NCBI GenBank assembly: GCA_964594045.1
Contig: CAZQKR010000028.1
Coordinates: 1-50,471, forward strand
Direction: 5' to 3'
Origin: UBA2365 sp964594045
Lineage (GTDB): Bacteria > Bacteroidota > Bacteroidia > Chitinophagales > Saprospiraceae
Length of the DNA: 50,471 nucleotides
Each line of letters starts with the position of its first letter. Position 1 is the stretch's first letter. A program made the translations under genes and the position numbers. The notes below the pieces were generated by a model. It did no database searches. It was given only the letters and a program-made list of their open reading frames with translations, and was not told where the DNA came from. Positions 8,735-18,015 of this stretch are shown here, piece by piece.

Positions 8735-9499
8735 TTATTTATTTTGCTTTGCAGATTCAGTTTTACTCTCTGAATCAGAAACAGGCTGTGCATCTGCTGC
8801 CTTTAATAAAGACTTTCCGGCAGGTTGATCAGTATTGTTAAGAGTGTTGCTTTCCTGATTATATACAAGGCCTTTACTTTCAGCCTGCAAAGACCGGATA
8901 TATTGTATGACCTGCCATCTCTCGTCATAGCTGAGTTTGTCATAAAAAGGCTCCATCTGGTTTCTGCCCCTCATGATCGCATGATAGTATCTACCGTTGG
9001 ATGACTTGATCAGATCATCTGACATGAAATTTGCCGGCAATGCCAGATATTTGCCACCATCATTTCTGACCAGGTATCCTTTGCCATCACCCTTTTCTCC
9101 ATGGCAAATCCCGCAATAAATAGTGTACAGGGCTTTACCCCTTTCCAGATTTTTATCGGTGATCTGCAGAGGATTCTGTGTGATCTCCTTTGTTGCCCTG
9201 GTTCTTTCCTCTTCAGTAAATCCATAGAAATATGCCTGGCTTTCAGAAATGGCATTTCCCCGAGGTACAGTATTCTTTACCGGTAAGCGCGGTTGAGCAT
9301 ACCGGAAGTACTCTTCCTCAGTTGAATAATTATTCCTGGAATAGTAACCGTATGTGTTTCCATCATAGGCAATCGAATGCACCATTTCCGGCATATATTC
9401 ACTACCTGTCGAGTTTCTGGAAGCATCCGAACAGGAAAACAATATAACTGTAAGTATAATGAAGGGTATAATATACTTAAGTCTGATCATTTTTTTCAT
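8735..9499 (-). CDS. actE: ACIII subunit ActE, monoheme cytochrome c lipoprotein
   Basis: Periplasmic monoheme cytochrome c of 254 residues in ACIII. A signal sequence ends in the lipobox LFSC, with Cys23 likely lipidated and anchoring the protein. The heme motif CGICH lies at residues 129-133, with GDGKG shortly after it as in class I cytochromes c, and a likely axial Met in RNQMEPF. The C-terminal 50 residues are a Ser/Lys/Glu-rich tail of low complexity. In known ACIII, ActE is the probable exit heme passing electrons towards a soluble or tethered cytochrome. It lies between actD and actF in the usual order. Confidence 0.93.
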   Translation of the reverse strand: MKKMIRLKYIIPFIILTVILFSCSDASRNSTGSEYMPEMVHSIAYDGNTYGYYSRNNYSTEEEYFRYAQPRLPVKNTVPRGNAISESQAYFYGFTEEERTRATKEITQNPLQITDKNLERGKALYTIYCGICHGEKGDGKGYLVRNDGGKYLALPANFMSDDLIKSSNGRYYHAIMRGRNQMEPFYDKLSYDERWQVIQYIRSLQAESKGLVYNQESNTLNNTDQPAGKSLLKAADAQPVSDSESKTESAKQNK

Positions 9500-9603
9500 A
9501 AAATTTTGTTTTTAGCGGTATCGTGGGATCTTAACAAACTTGTTAAAGCTGGGGATAAAAGACCAGCCGTAAGTGTTCATTATCAGATCTCAAATTACCA
9601 TTA

Positions 9604-10128
9604 TTATGCTCTTAAAACTTTTTCATCAACCAATTCTGCATTTGAATCCTGCAACAGTCTTTTAGCGTCTTCTTCATCAACTTCGGCTTTATCAAAAGCC
9701 AGGCAGAACTTGTCATCCGTGATCCTGTCGTGCAATGTTTCATTGCTTACGCCGAAACCCATACCGGAAACCACAAAAAATGTTATGGTCATACCAATTG
9801 CAGAAAGCAATACCGTCACTTCAAAAACGATCGGCACGAATGCAGGCACAGACCAATATGGTTTCCCACCAAAAATTATCGGCCAGTCCCTAGTAAAAAC
9901 CCAGCTCATACCCAGAAATGCGATCAACGCACCCGCAAGTCCATAAATAAACCCGGCTATATGGAGGCGGGATTCTTTCAATCCTAATACAGGGTCCAGG
10001 CCATGAACCGGAAAAGGTGTATAAACATCATATATCTCCAGATTCCTTTCTTTTGCAGTCTTTACCGCAGCAAGCAGATCCTGTTCGTCTCCATATAAAC
10101 CAAAAATAACTTCTTTGCTCTTCTTCAT
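9604..10128 (-). CDS. actD: ACIII subunit ActD (DUF3341)
   Basis: A 174-residue subunit matching the DUF3341 family: a soluble N-terminal part (KKSKEVIFGLYGDEQDLLAA), which in ACIII lies on the cytoplasmic side, then two membrane helices near residues 55-78 and 97-120, and a short acidic C-terminus. The motif YDVYTPFPVHGLD near residue 32 is typical. No redox cofactor motif is present, so its role is structural, bridging the membrane subunits. Spacing is 33 bp to actC and 104 bp to actE. Confidence 0.93.
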   Translation of the reverse strand: MKKSKEVIFGLYGDEQDLLAAVKTAKERNLEIYDVYTPFPVHGLDPVLGLKESRLHIAGFIYGLAGALIAFLGMSWVFTRDWPIIFGGKPYWSVPAFVPIVFEVTVLLSAIGMTITFFVVSGMGFGVSNETLHDRITDDKFCLAFDKAEVDEEDAKRLLQDSNAELVDEKVLRA

Positions 10129-10161
10129 TTTTTACCTATTGATTTGCTTATTTCAGGAATT

Positions 10162-11550
10162 TCAATGATGATGTTTTTCTGCATCTTTTCCAATGAATTG
10201 ATCTCCCGAGGTTTTTAAAATATGCTTCACTTCTGCGATGGCAATCACAGGAGCAACCCGCGTAAATAGCAGGAACATTGTAAAAAATAATCCAAATGTG
10301 CCAAGGTAAATTCCGATCTCAACCCATGATGGGGAGTAAAAACTCCAGCTGGAAGGAAGAAAATCCCTGGCCAATGTAGATACGATTATGACAAAACGCT
10401 CAAACCACATACCGATATTGATCAGGATCGAGAGAAAAAACGTCCATCCAACGCTACGCCGGATTTTTTGTGACCAGAAAAACTGTGGTGAAACTACGTT
10501 GGCGAACATCATCCCAAAGTAAGACCACCAATAGGGTCCCAAAGCTCTGTTAAAAAATGCAAACTGCTCATATATATATCCTGAATACCATGCTATGAAT
10601 AACTCTGTCAGGTAAGCAACTCCAACTATTGAACCTGTGGTGAGGATTACCTTGTTCATGGATTCAATGTGGTTAAGGGTGATGTACTGCTCAAATTTTA
10701 AAACTTTTCTTGAGATCAGCATTAAAGTCTGTACCATGGCAAATCCGGAAAAAACCGCTCCGGCAACAAAATACGGAGGGAAAATGGTGGTGTGCCATCC
10801 CGGTATGACAGATGTAGCGAAGTCAAAACTTACAATAGTGTGCACAGACAATACTAGCGGTGTTGCCAAACCAGCCAACACCAAAGACAGGTATTCCCAT
10901 CTTTGCCAGTGCTTGGCAGCGCCGGTCCATCCAAGCGAAAAGAAATTATAAATTTTTTTCCTCCATCCAGCAGATCTGTCCCTGATCGTGGCAAAATCCG
11001 GTACAAGGCCTGTATACCAAAAAAGCAGGGAAACGATCAGATAGGTGGATATTGCAAATACGTCCCACAACAAAGGAGAATTGAAATTAGGCCATAACGG
11101 ACCTCTTGTATTAAGATAAGGCATGATAAAAAAGGCATCCCAAATACGTCCCATGTGTATCAGCGGAAACAAACCGGCACACATCACGGCAAAAATGGTC
11201 ATCGCTTCAGCTGCCCTGTTCACGCCCGTTCTCCACTTTTGTCTGAACAATAAAAGGATGGCTGAGATCAGTGTTCCTGCGTGACCTATCCCGATCCACC
11301 ATACAAAGTTGGTGATATCCCAACCCCAGTTAATGGTCTTGTTCAGATTCCAGGTACCGATACCCATATAAATGGTCCAGTAAATGGAAAACAAACCAAA
11401 AACAAGTAATACTAACGATGGTATAAAAACCAACATCCAAGACAAAGTCGGAGCCTTCTCAGTAGGCGCCACCAAATCTTCGGTTATTTGATGGTAGGTC
11501 TTATGTCCATAGACTAATGGCTCTCTAATTTTCGATACCGGTGCAATCAT
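10162..11550 (-). CDS. actC: ACIII subunit ActC, NrfD-like quinol-oxidising membrane subunit
   Basis: Polytopic membrane protein of 462 residues, NrfD/PsrC family, with about 10 helices. Family features include GIGHAGTLISAILLLFRQ (about 92-109), FPLIHMGRIWDAFF (about 133-146) and IVSFDFATSVIPGWHTTIFPPYF (about 241-263), whose charged and His residues form the quinol-binding pocket in characterised relatives. It accepts quinol in the membrane and feeds electrons to the Fe-S clusters of ActB. The C-terminus ends in HHH. It is separated from actB by 32 bp and from actD by 33 bp, consistent with one transcript. Confidence 0.95.
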   Translation of the reverse strand: MIAPVSKIREPLVYGHKTYHQITEDLVAPTEKAPTLSWMLVFIPSLVLLVFGLFSIYWTIYMGIGTWNLNKTINWGWDITNFVWWIGIGHAGTLISAILLLFRQKWRTGVNRAAEAMTIFAVMCAGLFPLIHMGRIWDAFFIMPYLNTRGPLWPNFNSPLLWDVFAISTYLIVSLLFWYTGLVPDFATIRDRSAGWRKKIYNFFSLGWTGAAKHWQRWEYLSLVLAGLATPLVLSVHTIVSFDFATSVIPGWHTTIFPPYFVAGAVFSGFAMVQTLMLISRKVLKFEQYITLNHIESMNKVILTTGSIVGVAYLTELFIAWYSGYIYEQFAFFNRALGPYWWSYFGMMFANVVSPQFFWSQKIRRSVGWTFFLSILINIGMWFERFVIIVSTLARDFLPSSWSFYSPSWVEIGIYLGTFGLFFTMFLLFTRVAPVIAIAEVKHILKTSGDQFIGKDAEKHHH

Positions 11551-11582
11551 TACAAATCTTTTTACTTTTTATATTTTAGCAA

Positions 11583-14500
11583 TTAAGCATCCAATTCTGT
11601 ATCCCTGTTGTTCACCTTCATGGAATAGCTGATTGAAGAACGCACATTCACTTCTTCAAGCACATAATAACTGAAAGGAGATTTCATTTTTTTCGTCACC
11701 AGACTTTCGTCGTCGTTTCGGTCACCAAATGAGATTGCATTTGTGGAACAAGCCATTTGACAGGCTGTCCTGACATCCAGTTCACTCAGTTGCCTGCTTT
11801 CTCTCTTCGCATTCAATTTGCCTTCCTGCAGACGCTGCACGCAAAAACTACATTTTTCAATTACTCCCCTTGACCTTACCGTAACATCCGGGTTCAGTAC
11901 CATCCTGGACAGGTTATCAGAACCAAATACCAGGGAATCATCACTGAATTCCTTATTGCCCAGATGAAGCGCAGGCTCATTTCCCTTCATGATATCTGCT
12001 GTCGTATAATCCAGCCAGTTAAATCTTCTGACTTTGTAAGGACAGTTGTTTGCGCAATATCTTGTTCCGATACATCTGTTGTAAGCCATTTGATTAAGAC
12101 CTTCATGGCTGTGGTTCGTCGCATTGACGGGGCAGACATTTTCACAAGGGGCATTGTCGCAATGCTGACAAAGCATGGGTTGATAGACCACATTGGGATT
12201 TTCAAAATCTCCGTAAAAATACCTGTCAATCCTCAACCAGGCCATCTCATGATGTCTGTGAACCTCATGTTTTCCAACGACCGGAATATTGTTTTCCGCC
12301 ATACATGCTATCGTACAAGCACCACAACCTGTACAAGCATTCAGATCGATATGCATGGCCCAATGATGGCCAAGAGCATACTTTTCGTCATACCCGTTAT
12401 AGATCTGATGATCATTCAATTTCTTGAATTTTTCTCTCTTTTGCTGTAGTTTTTCAGTATTTTTAGCTAATTCCTTGATATTTGACTGGAAAATAATGGA
12501 TCTTTCAGTCAGAGCACCCTGGAACCCTGAGGTGAAATTCTTCCAGAAATCATCGACTAATTCACGTTCATCAGCGTTAATGATCTCTCCGGTTTCTGCA
12601 TCAGCAGCCTTAACACCCATGGTGTGATGATACTGAACACAAGCGAAATCCTTATCCTTTCCTGTTTTCTCTGAAATGATCACATTTTCACCATAATAAA
12701 CCGTCAGTCCATCCTGGCTGGAAAGCAGGTTATTGGCATCCACTCCGATTCCGGAACCTACCATACCGGCTTTACTGCGACCATAACCTAAAGCTAACGC
12801 TACAGTGCCCTCCATCTGACCAAAGGCTCTGACAACTGGCACTTCTGTCTTTTTTCCTGCAAACTCAATTGTAACCAGATCTCCATCCTTAAGGCCATTC
12901 AGACTTTCATATCTGTTTGTCCCGTCAAAACTGACCGGTATAGCCAGATGGTTTCCCCATACAGTACGGTCAACCGGATTAGGCATCTCCTGCAACCAGG
13001 GATTCTCTGCATATTGTCCGTTTCCAATATTTACGGTCTCGTAAAAACTGATCTCTATGCTTTCACTCTTGTTCGGCTTAAGCATTCTGGCGGCTTGCTC
13101 TGCACTTCCGTTGAATGAAACGTTGACAGGCGTAACAGAAGCTTTAACGATGCCCTCTTTCAGCAGTTGGTTCCATCTGTTCTCAAAAGTCTGACCCGGA
13201 AGGAATTCACCCGGAATCAGCGTTGACCAGTTGGCTTTTAAATAATTGAAATAAGCTTCCTCTTTAATCCCCTGAGCTTTTTCAGCCCAGTATAACAGGC
13301 TTGTTTCAGTCTGTCTTGTGTCAAACAACGGGCTGATCACCGGCTGAATAAGGCTGTAATGTCCCCTTTTAGGCTGGACATCACCCCAACTCTCCATAAT
13401 ATGATGACTTGACGCAATCAGGTCGCATTGGACAGCCGTTTCGTCCAGTGTATAAGCGGTTGAGATTTTTAACTTAACTTTGCTCAGTGCAGCCTGCAGC
13501 TTTTCCCGTCCGGCATAATCATATAACGGGTTACTATCCAGAAAAACAACGGTTGAAACCTCTCCTGATTCGATTTCTTTGACTAATTGAGACAGGTTTG
13601 ATTCGTCTCCTTGCCTGGTAAGGTTTGCATTGGTAAAGCTGATCGTGGTGTTGAAATTGGACAGGAGTTGATTGATCGCATTGATCAAAATCTGCTCACC
13701 AATAACATTATTGCCACACAGTACAACAGACTTTCCGGCAGCTTTAACCAGGTCATTCCCCAGTTTATCCACAGCTTTGGAAGCCTTTTGATTCAATGGT
13801 AACGCCTTGACTTTCGGAGCGCCTTTTAATCCCGCAATTTTATTATACAATGCGACAACTGCTGCGCTTTGTTCAGATGGTTTTACCAGTACACGGTTAT
13901 CCGCATTGGAACCCGTGAGTGACATGTGAGACTCAAATTGAACCAATCTGGACATTCTGGCCTCTTCAATTGTTTCCAGCTTCCTGTTTTTCATGAACCT
14001 GTGTGCATGTTCAACAGGTGATCCCCATGTACCCAGGAAATCGGCATTGAAGCTTACGATGATATCAGCTTCTTCAAATTTATAATCAGGCAATGACCTC
14101 TGTCCCAAAGTCATTTCATTGGCACGAAGTACAGCAGCATAGGAAACCGGATCGTAATAAACGAATTTTGCACCGGAGTATGTTGATTCAAACTCCGTAT
14201 GCAATTTTTTGGCAGTCGGGCTCATATTGGAATAACTGATCACCCGGATGCCGCCTCCGTTTTTCAAAGCTTTGATCACTTCAGCGTCCAGATCTTTCCA
14301 GTTGATGGTCTTAAACTGATCTCCATCCTTTTTTAAAGGTCCTTTATTTCTGTTGGTATTATATAAATTCAGCACTTCAGCCTGAGCTCTTGCAGATGTT
14401 CCTCCAAAAGTGACTTCAGACGCTTCATTACCTTCTATTTTAATAGGCCTGCCCTCTCTTGTCTTGACCAGAACCGCGCAATAATCGCCGGAATGAACAA

Positions 14501-14801
14501 AACTCGATGCATAATAAGTTGCGAGTCCCGGAACGATGTCTTCAGGTCTTACCACATAGGGAATCGCTTTTCTGACAGGTATCTCACATCCGGCAGCAAC
14601 AACTGCTGCGCCAACTCCGAAACCGAGGAATTTCAAAAAATCTCTTCTGCTGGATTTCTGGCGATCCAAAACTCCTTCCTCACCAAGCATTTCAAAGAGT
14701 GGTGTGTCTTTAAATTCATTTGAAGCGCTCTCCATGAATTCAGGATCTTGCTTCAGATCCAGTTCTCCAATCCAAACATTATTTGAGTTGTTTTTTTTCA
14801 T
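11583..14801 (-). CDS. actB: ACIII subunit ActB, molybdopterin-oxidoreductase-like fused to Fe-S domain
   Basis: A 1072-residue periplasmic subunit. SRRDFLKFLGFG near residues 52-63 is a twin-arginine signal, followed by AAGCE, where the Cys may be lipidated. The long central part resembles molybdopterin oxidoreductases such as PsrA, but ACIII relatives lack the cofactor. The C-terminal ferredoxin-like domain (Cys residues from 823 to 1017) has four Cys groups: CTGCGACTIAC, CQHCDNAPCENVC, CIGTRYCANNC and CSFC...CQMAC. That fits three [4Fe-4S] and one [3Fe-4S] cluster, as reported for the complex. It relays electrons from ActC to the ActA hemes. Confidence 0.95.
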   Translation of the reverse strand: MKKNNSNNVWIGELDLKQDPEFMESASNEFKDTPLFEMLGEEGVLDRQKSSRRDFLKFLGFGVGAAVVAAGCEIPVRKAIPYVVRPEDIVPGLATYYASSFVHSGDYCAVLVKTREGRPIKIEGNEASEVTFGGTSARAQAEVLNLYNTNRNKGPLKKDGDQFKTINWKDLDAEVIKALKNGGGIRVISYSNMSPTAKKLHTEFESTYSGAKFVYYDPVSYAAVLRANEMTLGQRSLPDYKFEEADIIVSFNADFLGTWGSPVEHAHRFMKNRKLETIEEARMSRLVQFESHMSLTGSNADNRVLVKPSEQSAAVVALYNKIAGLKGAPKVKALPLNQKASKAVDKLGNDLVKAAGKSVVLCGNNVIGEQILINAINQLLSNFNTTISFTNANLTRQGDESNLSQLVKEIESGEVSTVVFLDSNPLYDYAGREKLQAALSKVKLKISTAYTLDETAVQCDLIASSHHIMESWGDVQPKRGHYSLIQPVISPLFDTRQTETSLLYWAEKAQGIKEEAYFNYLKANWSTLIPGEFLPGQTFENRWNQLLKEGIVKASVTPVNVSFNGSAEQAARMLKPNKSESIEISFYETVNIGNGQYAENPWLQEMPNPVDRTVWGNHLAIPVSFDGTNRYESLNGLKDGDLVTIEFAGKKTEVPVVRAFGQMEGTVALALGYGRSKAGMVGSGIGVDANNLLSSQDGLTVYYGENVIISEKTGKDKDFACVQYHHTMGVKAADAETGEIINADERELVDDFWKNFTSGFQGALTERSIIFQSNIKELAKNTEKLQQKREKFKKLNDHQIYNGYDEKYALGHHWAMHIDLNACTGCGACTIACMAENNIPVVGKHEVHRHHEMAWLRIDRYFYGDFENPNVVYQPMLCQHCDNAPCENVCPVNATNHSHEGLNQMAYNRCIGTRYCANNCPYKVRRFNWLDYTTADIMKGNEPALHLGNKEFSDDSLVFGSDNLSRMVLNPDVTVRSRGVIEKCSFCVQRLQEGKLNAKRESRQLSELDVRTACQMACSTNAISFGDRNDDESLVTKKMKSPFSYYVLEEVNVRSSISYSMKVNNRDTELDA

Positions 14802-14870
14802 CTGTTTGTTTTTAGTTCTTCCACACTGGTGGGTCGTAGATATTGTTTGATGGAAAAATTGTTCCTAATA

Positions 14871-16601
14871 TTAATAGTGACATTTATTGCAATCCAATCC
14901 GCCGATCTCTTCCACAGTTACCCGGTCTCTGTAACCTTTTTTAATTTCTTCATGGAATTTTGAATAGTTGGCATAATAAGGATTATCGGTAAATTGAACT
15001 TCCGTTTTCCTGTGGCAATTTACACACCAACCCATAGATAAAGTAGAATACTGCCTGACCACTTTCATTTCTTTCACTGGTCCGTGACATTCAGTACAAT
15101 CCAATTTACCAACAGCAACGTGCTGGGCATGGTTAAAGTAAACATGGTCAGGAAGATTATGGATCCTCTTCCACAAGATTGGCCCCCTGACATCAGGTTT
15201 CAGCTCATTTGTCAGCGATTTGACGATCAGATCCCATTGTTCATTTACTGCCTTTTCATCAAATCCTTCGTTTTGTTTTGCAATCCAGGAAGTGAATATC
15301 TTTTTGACTTCATCCTGGCTCAGTTGATCATAGTTCTCAATGTATTTATTTCCGGATGGATCAAAGCCGATGGATGCATATATCTTGGTGAGTTCCTGTG
15401 TTCCGTATGTGGATCCGACCTTAATGGTCTTATGACATTTCATGCAGGTATTGGTTGCAGGAATGACGGCGCTTTTGGATTTGGAAGCGCCATCGTGGCA
15501 AAACTGACAGTCAATCTTATTTACCCCGGAATGGGTTTCGTGGGAAAATAGAATAGGTTGTTCAGGCTCGTAATTTTGCTGCCTTCCAAGATCCATTGCC
15601 TTGATCGCAGTAAAATATATTCCAAAAACGATCAAACCAAAAGTGGTGTATTTGATCAAATTCCTGCTGGTAACTACAGTGAATACATTGTGTTTTCCTT
15701 TTACTCCGGTATACTTTTCTTCCAGCAGGTTTTTTAAATTTGCCAGTCTTGTTGCAAGGAAAAATGCAAGACCACCAAAAACCGCTAAAAGAAGAATGTA
15801 AAAGAAAGTGCTGTTCCAGAATGATCCGGTTTTGATTTCATCACCGGCCATTGGGGTTTTTTCGGCAACTGCCGTTGAATCTGCCGGCAATCCTTCAGGA
15901 TACTGAATATATGCAAGAATCGCATCTATTTCTTCATCAGTCAAATTAGGATAAGGCAACATAGGAACCTTATTGTATTTCTCAAAAAGTTCCACACTGT
16001 ATGGATGACCTTCTGCGATCATTTCGGCAGAATTCCTTACCCATCTGTATAATTCTTTTCTGTCTGGCCATCTATCCTGGACTCCGGAAAGTGCTGGACC
16101 TGTCAAGTCTGTTTTCATGTCTTTTGAATGGCAGGCAGCACAGGCATTTTTCTCAAAAACTTCACGACCTTTGTCTACCATCTCCCGGGTGATGCCATCC
16201 TTGCCTGCAGCGCCGGAAGATCCAGCATTTCCACCTGCAACGCTTTCAACAAATAATAAGATTGATTCTATATCCTTATTGGTCAGATTTGGATATGAAT
16301 TCATGGGAACTTTGTTGTATTTTTCAAACAAAGCAGTGCCATATTTATGGCCTTTGGTAATCATCGCTGATGAATTCCTTACCCACTCATACAATTCTTC
16401 CTGATTTTCCCAACGCTCACGGACACCAGCCAGAGCAGGACCCACAAGGTCGGTTTTCATATCCTTCGTATGACAGGCACCACAAGCATTTTGTTCAAAA
16501 AGTTTGGCGCCCTCCTCCGCTGTCTGTGTGAATGCAAACTGATTAATTGCAGTAAAAAAAACAAACAGGAAAAGGGTTTTCCACATTTTTTTATGTATCA
16601 T
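14871..16601 (-). CDS. actA: ACIII subunit ActA, multiheme cytochrome c with two extra N-terminal monoheme domains
   Basis: Periplasmic heme-carrying subunit of 576 residues with a signal peptide ending near TQ (residue 26). Seven CxxCH motifs are present. Two near-identical class I cytochrome c domains start at Cys40 (CGACH) and Cys154 (CAACH) and share segments such as LFEKYNKVPM and YPNLT. Two hydrophobic segments follow (about 262-284 and 316-334), then the pentaheme part with motifs at 365, 386, 502, 526 and 571. The pentaheme part corresponds to standard ActA; the tandem N-terminal pair looks like a duplication and may act as a tethered electron carrier towards an oxidase. It is the first gene of the leftward operon and has a well-matched promoter. 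Confidence 0.95.
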   Translation of the reverse strand: MIHKKMWKTLFLFVFFTAINQFAFTQTAEEGAKLFEQNACGACHTKDMKTDLVGPALAGVRERWENQEELYEWVRNSSAMITKGHKYGTALFEKYNKVPMNSYPNLTNKDIESILLFVESVAGGNAGSSGAAGKDGITREMVDKGREVFEKNACAACHSKDMKTDLTGPALSGVQDRWPDRKELYRWVRNSAEMIAEGHPYSVELFEKYNKVPMLPYPNLTDEEIDAILAYIQYPEGLPADSTAVAEKTPMAGDEIKTGSFWNSTFFYILLLAVFGGLAFFLATRLANLKNLLEEKYTGVKGKHNVFTVVTSRNLIKYTTFGLIVFGIYFTAIKAMDLGRQQNYEPEQPILFSHETHSGVNKIDCQFCHDGASKSKSAVIPATNTCMKCHKTIKVGSTYGTQELTKIYASIGFDPSGNKYIENYDQLSQDEVKKIFTSWIAKQNEGFDEKAVNEQWDLIVKSLTNELKPDVRGPILWKRIHNLPDHVYFNHAQHVAVGKLDCTECHGPVKEMKVVRQYSTLSMGWCVNCHRKTEVQFTDNPYYANYSKFHEEIKKGYRDRVTVEEIGGLDCNKCHY

Positions 16602-16662
16602 TTCGTAAAACTTTTTCGATAGCTAAAATTGAATCAATCTCATGAAAAAACTATTGCTATCA

Positions 16663-16692
16663 CAAATATAAATTTTGATATATTTAATTCAA
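16663..16692 (-). promoter_or_regulatory. Predicted promoter of the actABCDEF operon
   Basis: Read on the minus strand, TTTG (the TTG at 16690-16692) is followed after 19 bp by TATATTTG (16670-16663), a full match to the Bacteroidota consensus TTG, about 19 bp, TAnnTTTG. The predicted transcript start would leave a leader of about 55 nt before the actA ATG. Confidence 0.6.
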
Positions 16693-16840
16693 ATGAAATG
16701 ATGGCATACTTCTGAAATAATATCTTATTTAGATATAGTCTAATTATAGATTAGAAAATATTCCAGTCATGAAGGTAATTGTCTAAATTGTCAACATAAC
16801 AAACTTTGGAAGTATTTCCAACAACAACGGTAATGTTGGT

Positions 16841-16862
16841 TTTTCAAATGATCATTTGAAAA
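16841..16862. promoter_or_regulatory. Perfect 22-bp palindrome, possible operator
   Basis: TTTTCAAATGATCATTTGAA followed by AA reads the same on both strands over 22 bp. It lies midway between the divergent actA operon and OmpA-like gene, about 240 bp from each start and about 150 bp upstream of the predicted actA promoter. The size fits a binding site for a dimeric regulator; the sequence has the two-fold shape of CRP/FNR-type sites but is not a standard consensus. Confidence 0.45.
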
Positions 16863-17097
16863 GAAAAACTCATAAGATAACCCAAATGATTATACATGAT
16901 CCTGCTTAATTAATGGTTCACACAGATTGATCCATAATTTACAAAATCAGATCATCCAATCCTGAACCACTTTAACAGCATTAGCATTAAAACTTGGTAA
17001 GATTTTTGTTAAAACTTCTTTAATTCAAGAAGATTGATTATTTTCGCGGCATTAAACCGTATAAACTAACATTTATTAATAAAAAAAATTATTCGAA

Positions 17098-17862
17098 ATG
17101 AGAACAATTAGATTGCTTTCCTTAATGGCTTTAATAGGTTCTTTATTGTTATCTTCCTGTGTTTCTTCAAAAAAATACAAAGACCTGATGGCAGATAAAG
17201 ACGCGCAAAAAGCCAGCTATGACAAAAAACTGGCTGATTTGAATGCACAAATGAAATCTTTGGAAGATAAAAATGCTTCCTGGACGACCAAATACGGAGA
17301 GCTCGAAAACAACTACAAGCTTTCAGAAAAACAAAAAATGGAGTTCCAAAATTTATCTGATGAAAGGGCAAAAGAACTTGCAAAGATCAAAAATGAACTT
17401 AAACTTGCCTTTGCCTCCATCATGGACAGCGATCTTCAGATCACTGAAAAATTTGACAAACTATATGTAAGTCTTCCAAACAGGGTCTTATATGATAAAG
17501 GAAGTGATAAAATTTCTAAAACCGGTCTGGAAGTTGTAAAAAAACTGGGTGAAGTTTTCAAAAAGAACCCAAAGATGGATGTTGTGGTAGAAGGTCATAC
17601 AGACGATGATCCGGTGGTCAGAACCAGGCATTTGTTTAAGGACAACTGGGGTTTGAGTACTTCAAGGTCAGTGAATGTTGTCAGGGAACTGATCAAAATG
17701 GGTGTTCCTTCCAAGCAGTTATCTGCTTCAGGACGTGCTGATGCTGTAACCACAGGAGAGATCATGCAGGGAAAAGATCCTAAAGCTTACGACAGAAGAA
17801 TCGAATTTATTATTACGCCTGATGTACATAAACTTTATTCAATAGTTGAGACGATCAAATAA
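17098..17862 (+). CDS. OmpA-family peptidoglycan-binding lipoprotein
   Basis: A 254-residue outer-membrane-associated protein. The signal sequence ends in LLLSSC (Cys21), a clear lipobox. A lysine- and glutamate-rich coiled coil spans about residues 30-115. The OmpA C-terminal domain (about 125-245) has VEGHTDDDPV, DNWGLSTSRSVNVVRELI and ASGRAD, the residues that bind diaminopimelate in the wall, and ends with the usual RRIEFII strand. It probably links the outer membrane to peptidoglycan, like Pal or YiaD. It is monocistronic: a long intergenic region precedes it and a strong terminator follows. Confidence 0.9.
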   Translation: MRTIRLLSLMALIGSLLLSSCVSSKKYKDLMADKDAQKASYDKKLADLNAQMKSLEDKNASWTTKYGELENNYKLSEKQKMEFQNLSDERAKELAKIKNELKLAFASIMDSDLQITEKFDKLYVSLPNRVLYDKGSDKISKTGLEVVKKLGEVFKKNPKMDVVVEGHTDDDPVVRTRHLFKDNWGLSTSRSVNVVRELIKMGVPSKQLSASGRADAVTTGEIMQGKDPKAYDRRIEFIITPDVHKLYSIVETIK

Positions 17863-17920
17863 TTTTCCAAGTTCTCAATGATCTGGATTGAAGCGGTGCA
17901 TCATAAGCATCAAGATTTAT

Positions 17921-17949
17921 AAGCGGGGTTTTTCCCCGCTTTTTTTTTC
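17921..17949 (+). terminator. Intrinsic terminator after the OmpA-like gene
   Basis: An 8-bp stem AAGCGGGG/CCCCGCTT with a 5-nt T loop is followed directly by a run of T residues to 17949. This is a textbook Rho-independent terminator about 60 bp after the stop codon. Confidence 0.92.
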
Positions 17950-18015
17950 TATTCAAGATATTCCAAATAAAAACCTGACTTTCTTTATTTTAAAATTTAA
18001 CACGGAAAGAAAAAA

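Larger units (their letters stand above)
16602..17097. other. Divergent intergenic region between actA and the OmpA-like gene
   Basis: About 496 bp, strongly AT-rich and noncoding on both strands. It holds the actA promoter on the left, a 22-bp perfect palindrome in the centre, and presumably the promoter of the rightward OmpA-like gene near 17039-17046 (TATTTTCG, a near-match only). No tRNA or riboswitch-like structure was recognised. Confidence 0.6.
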
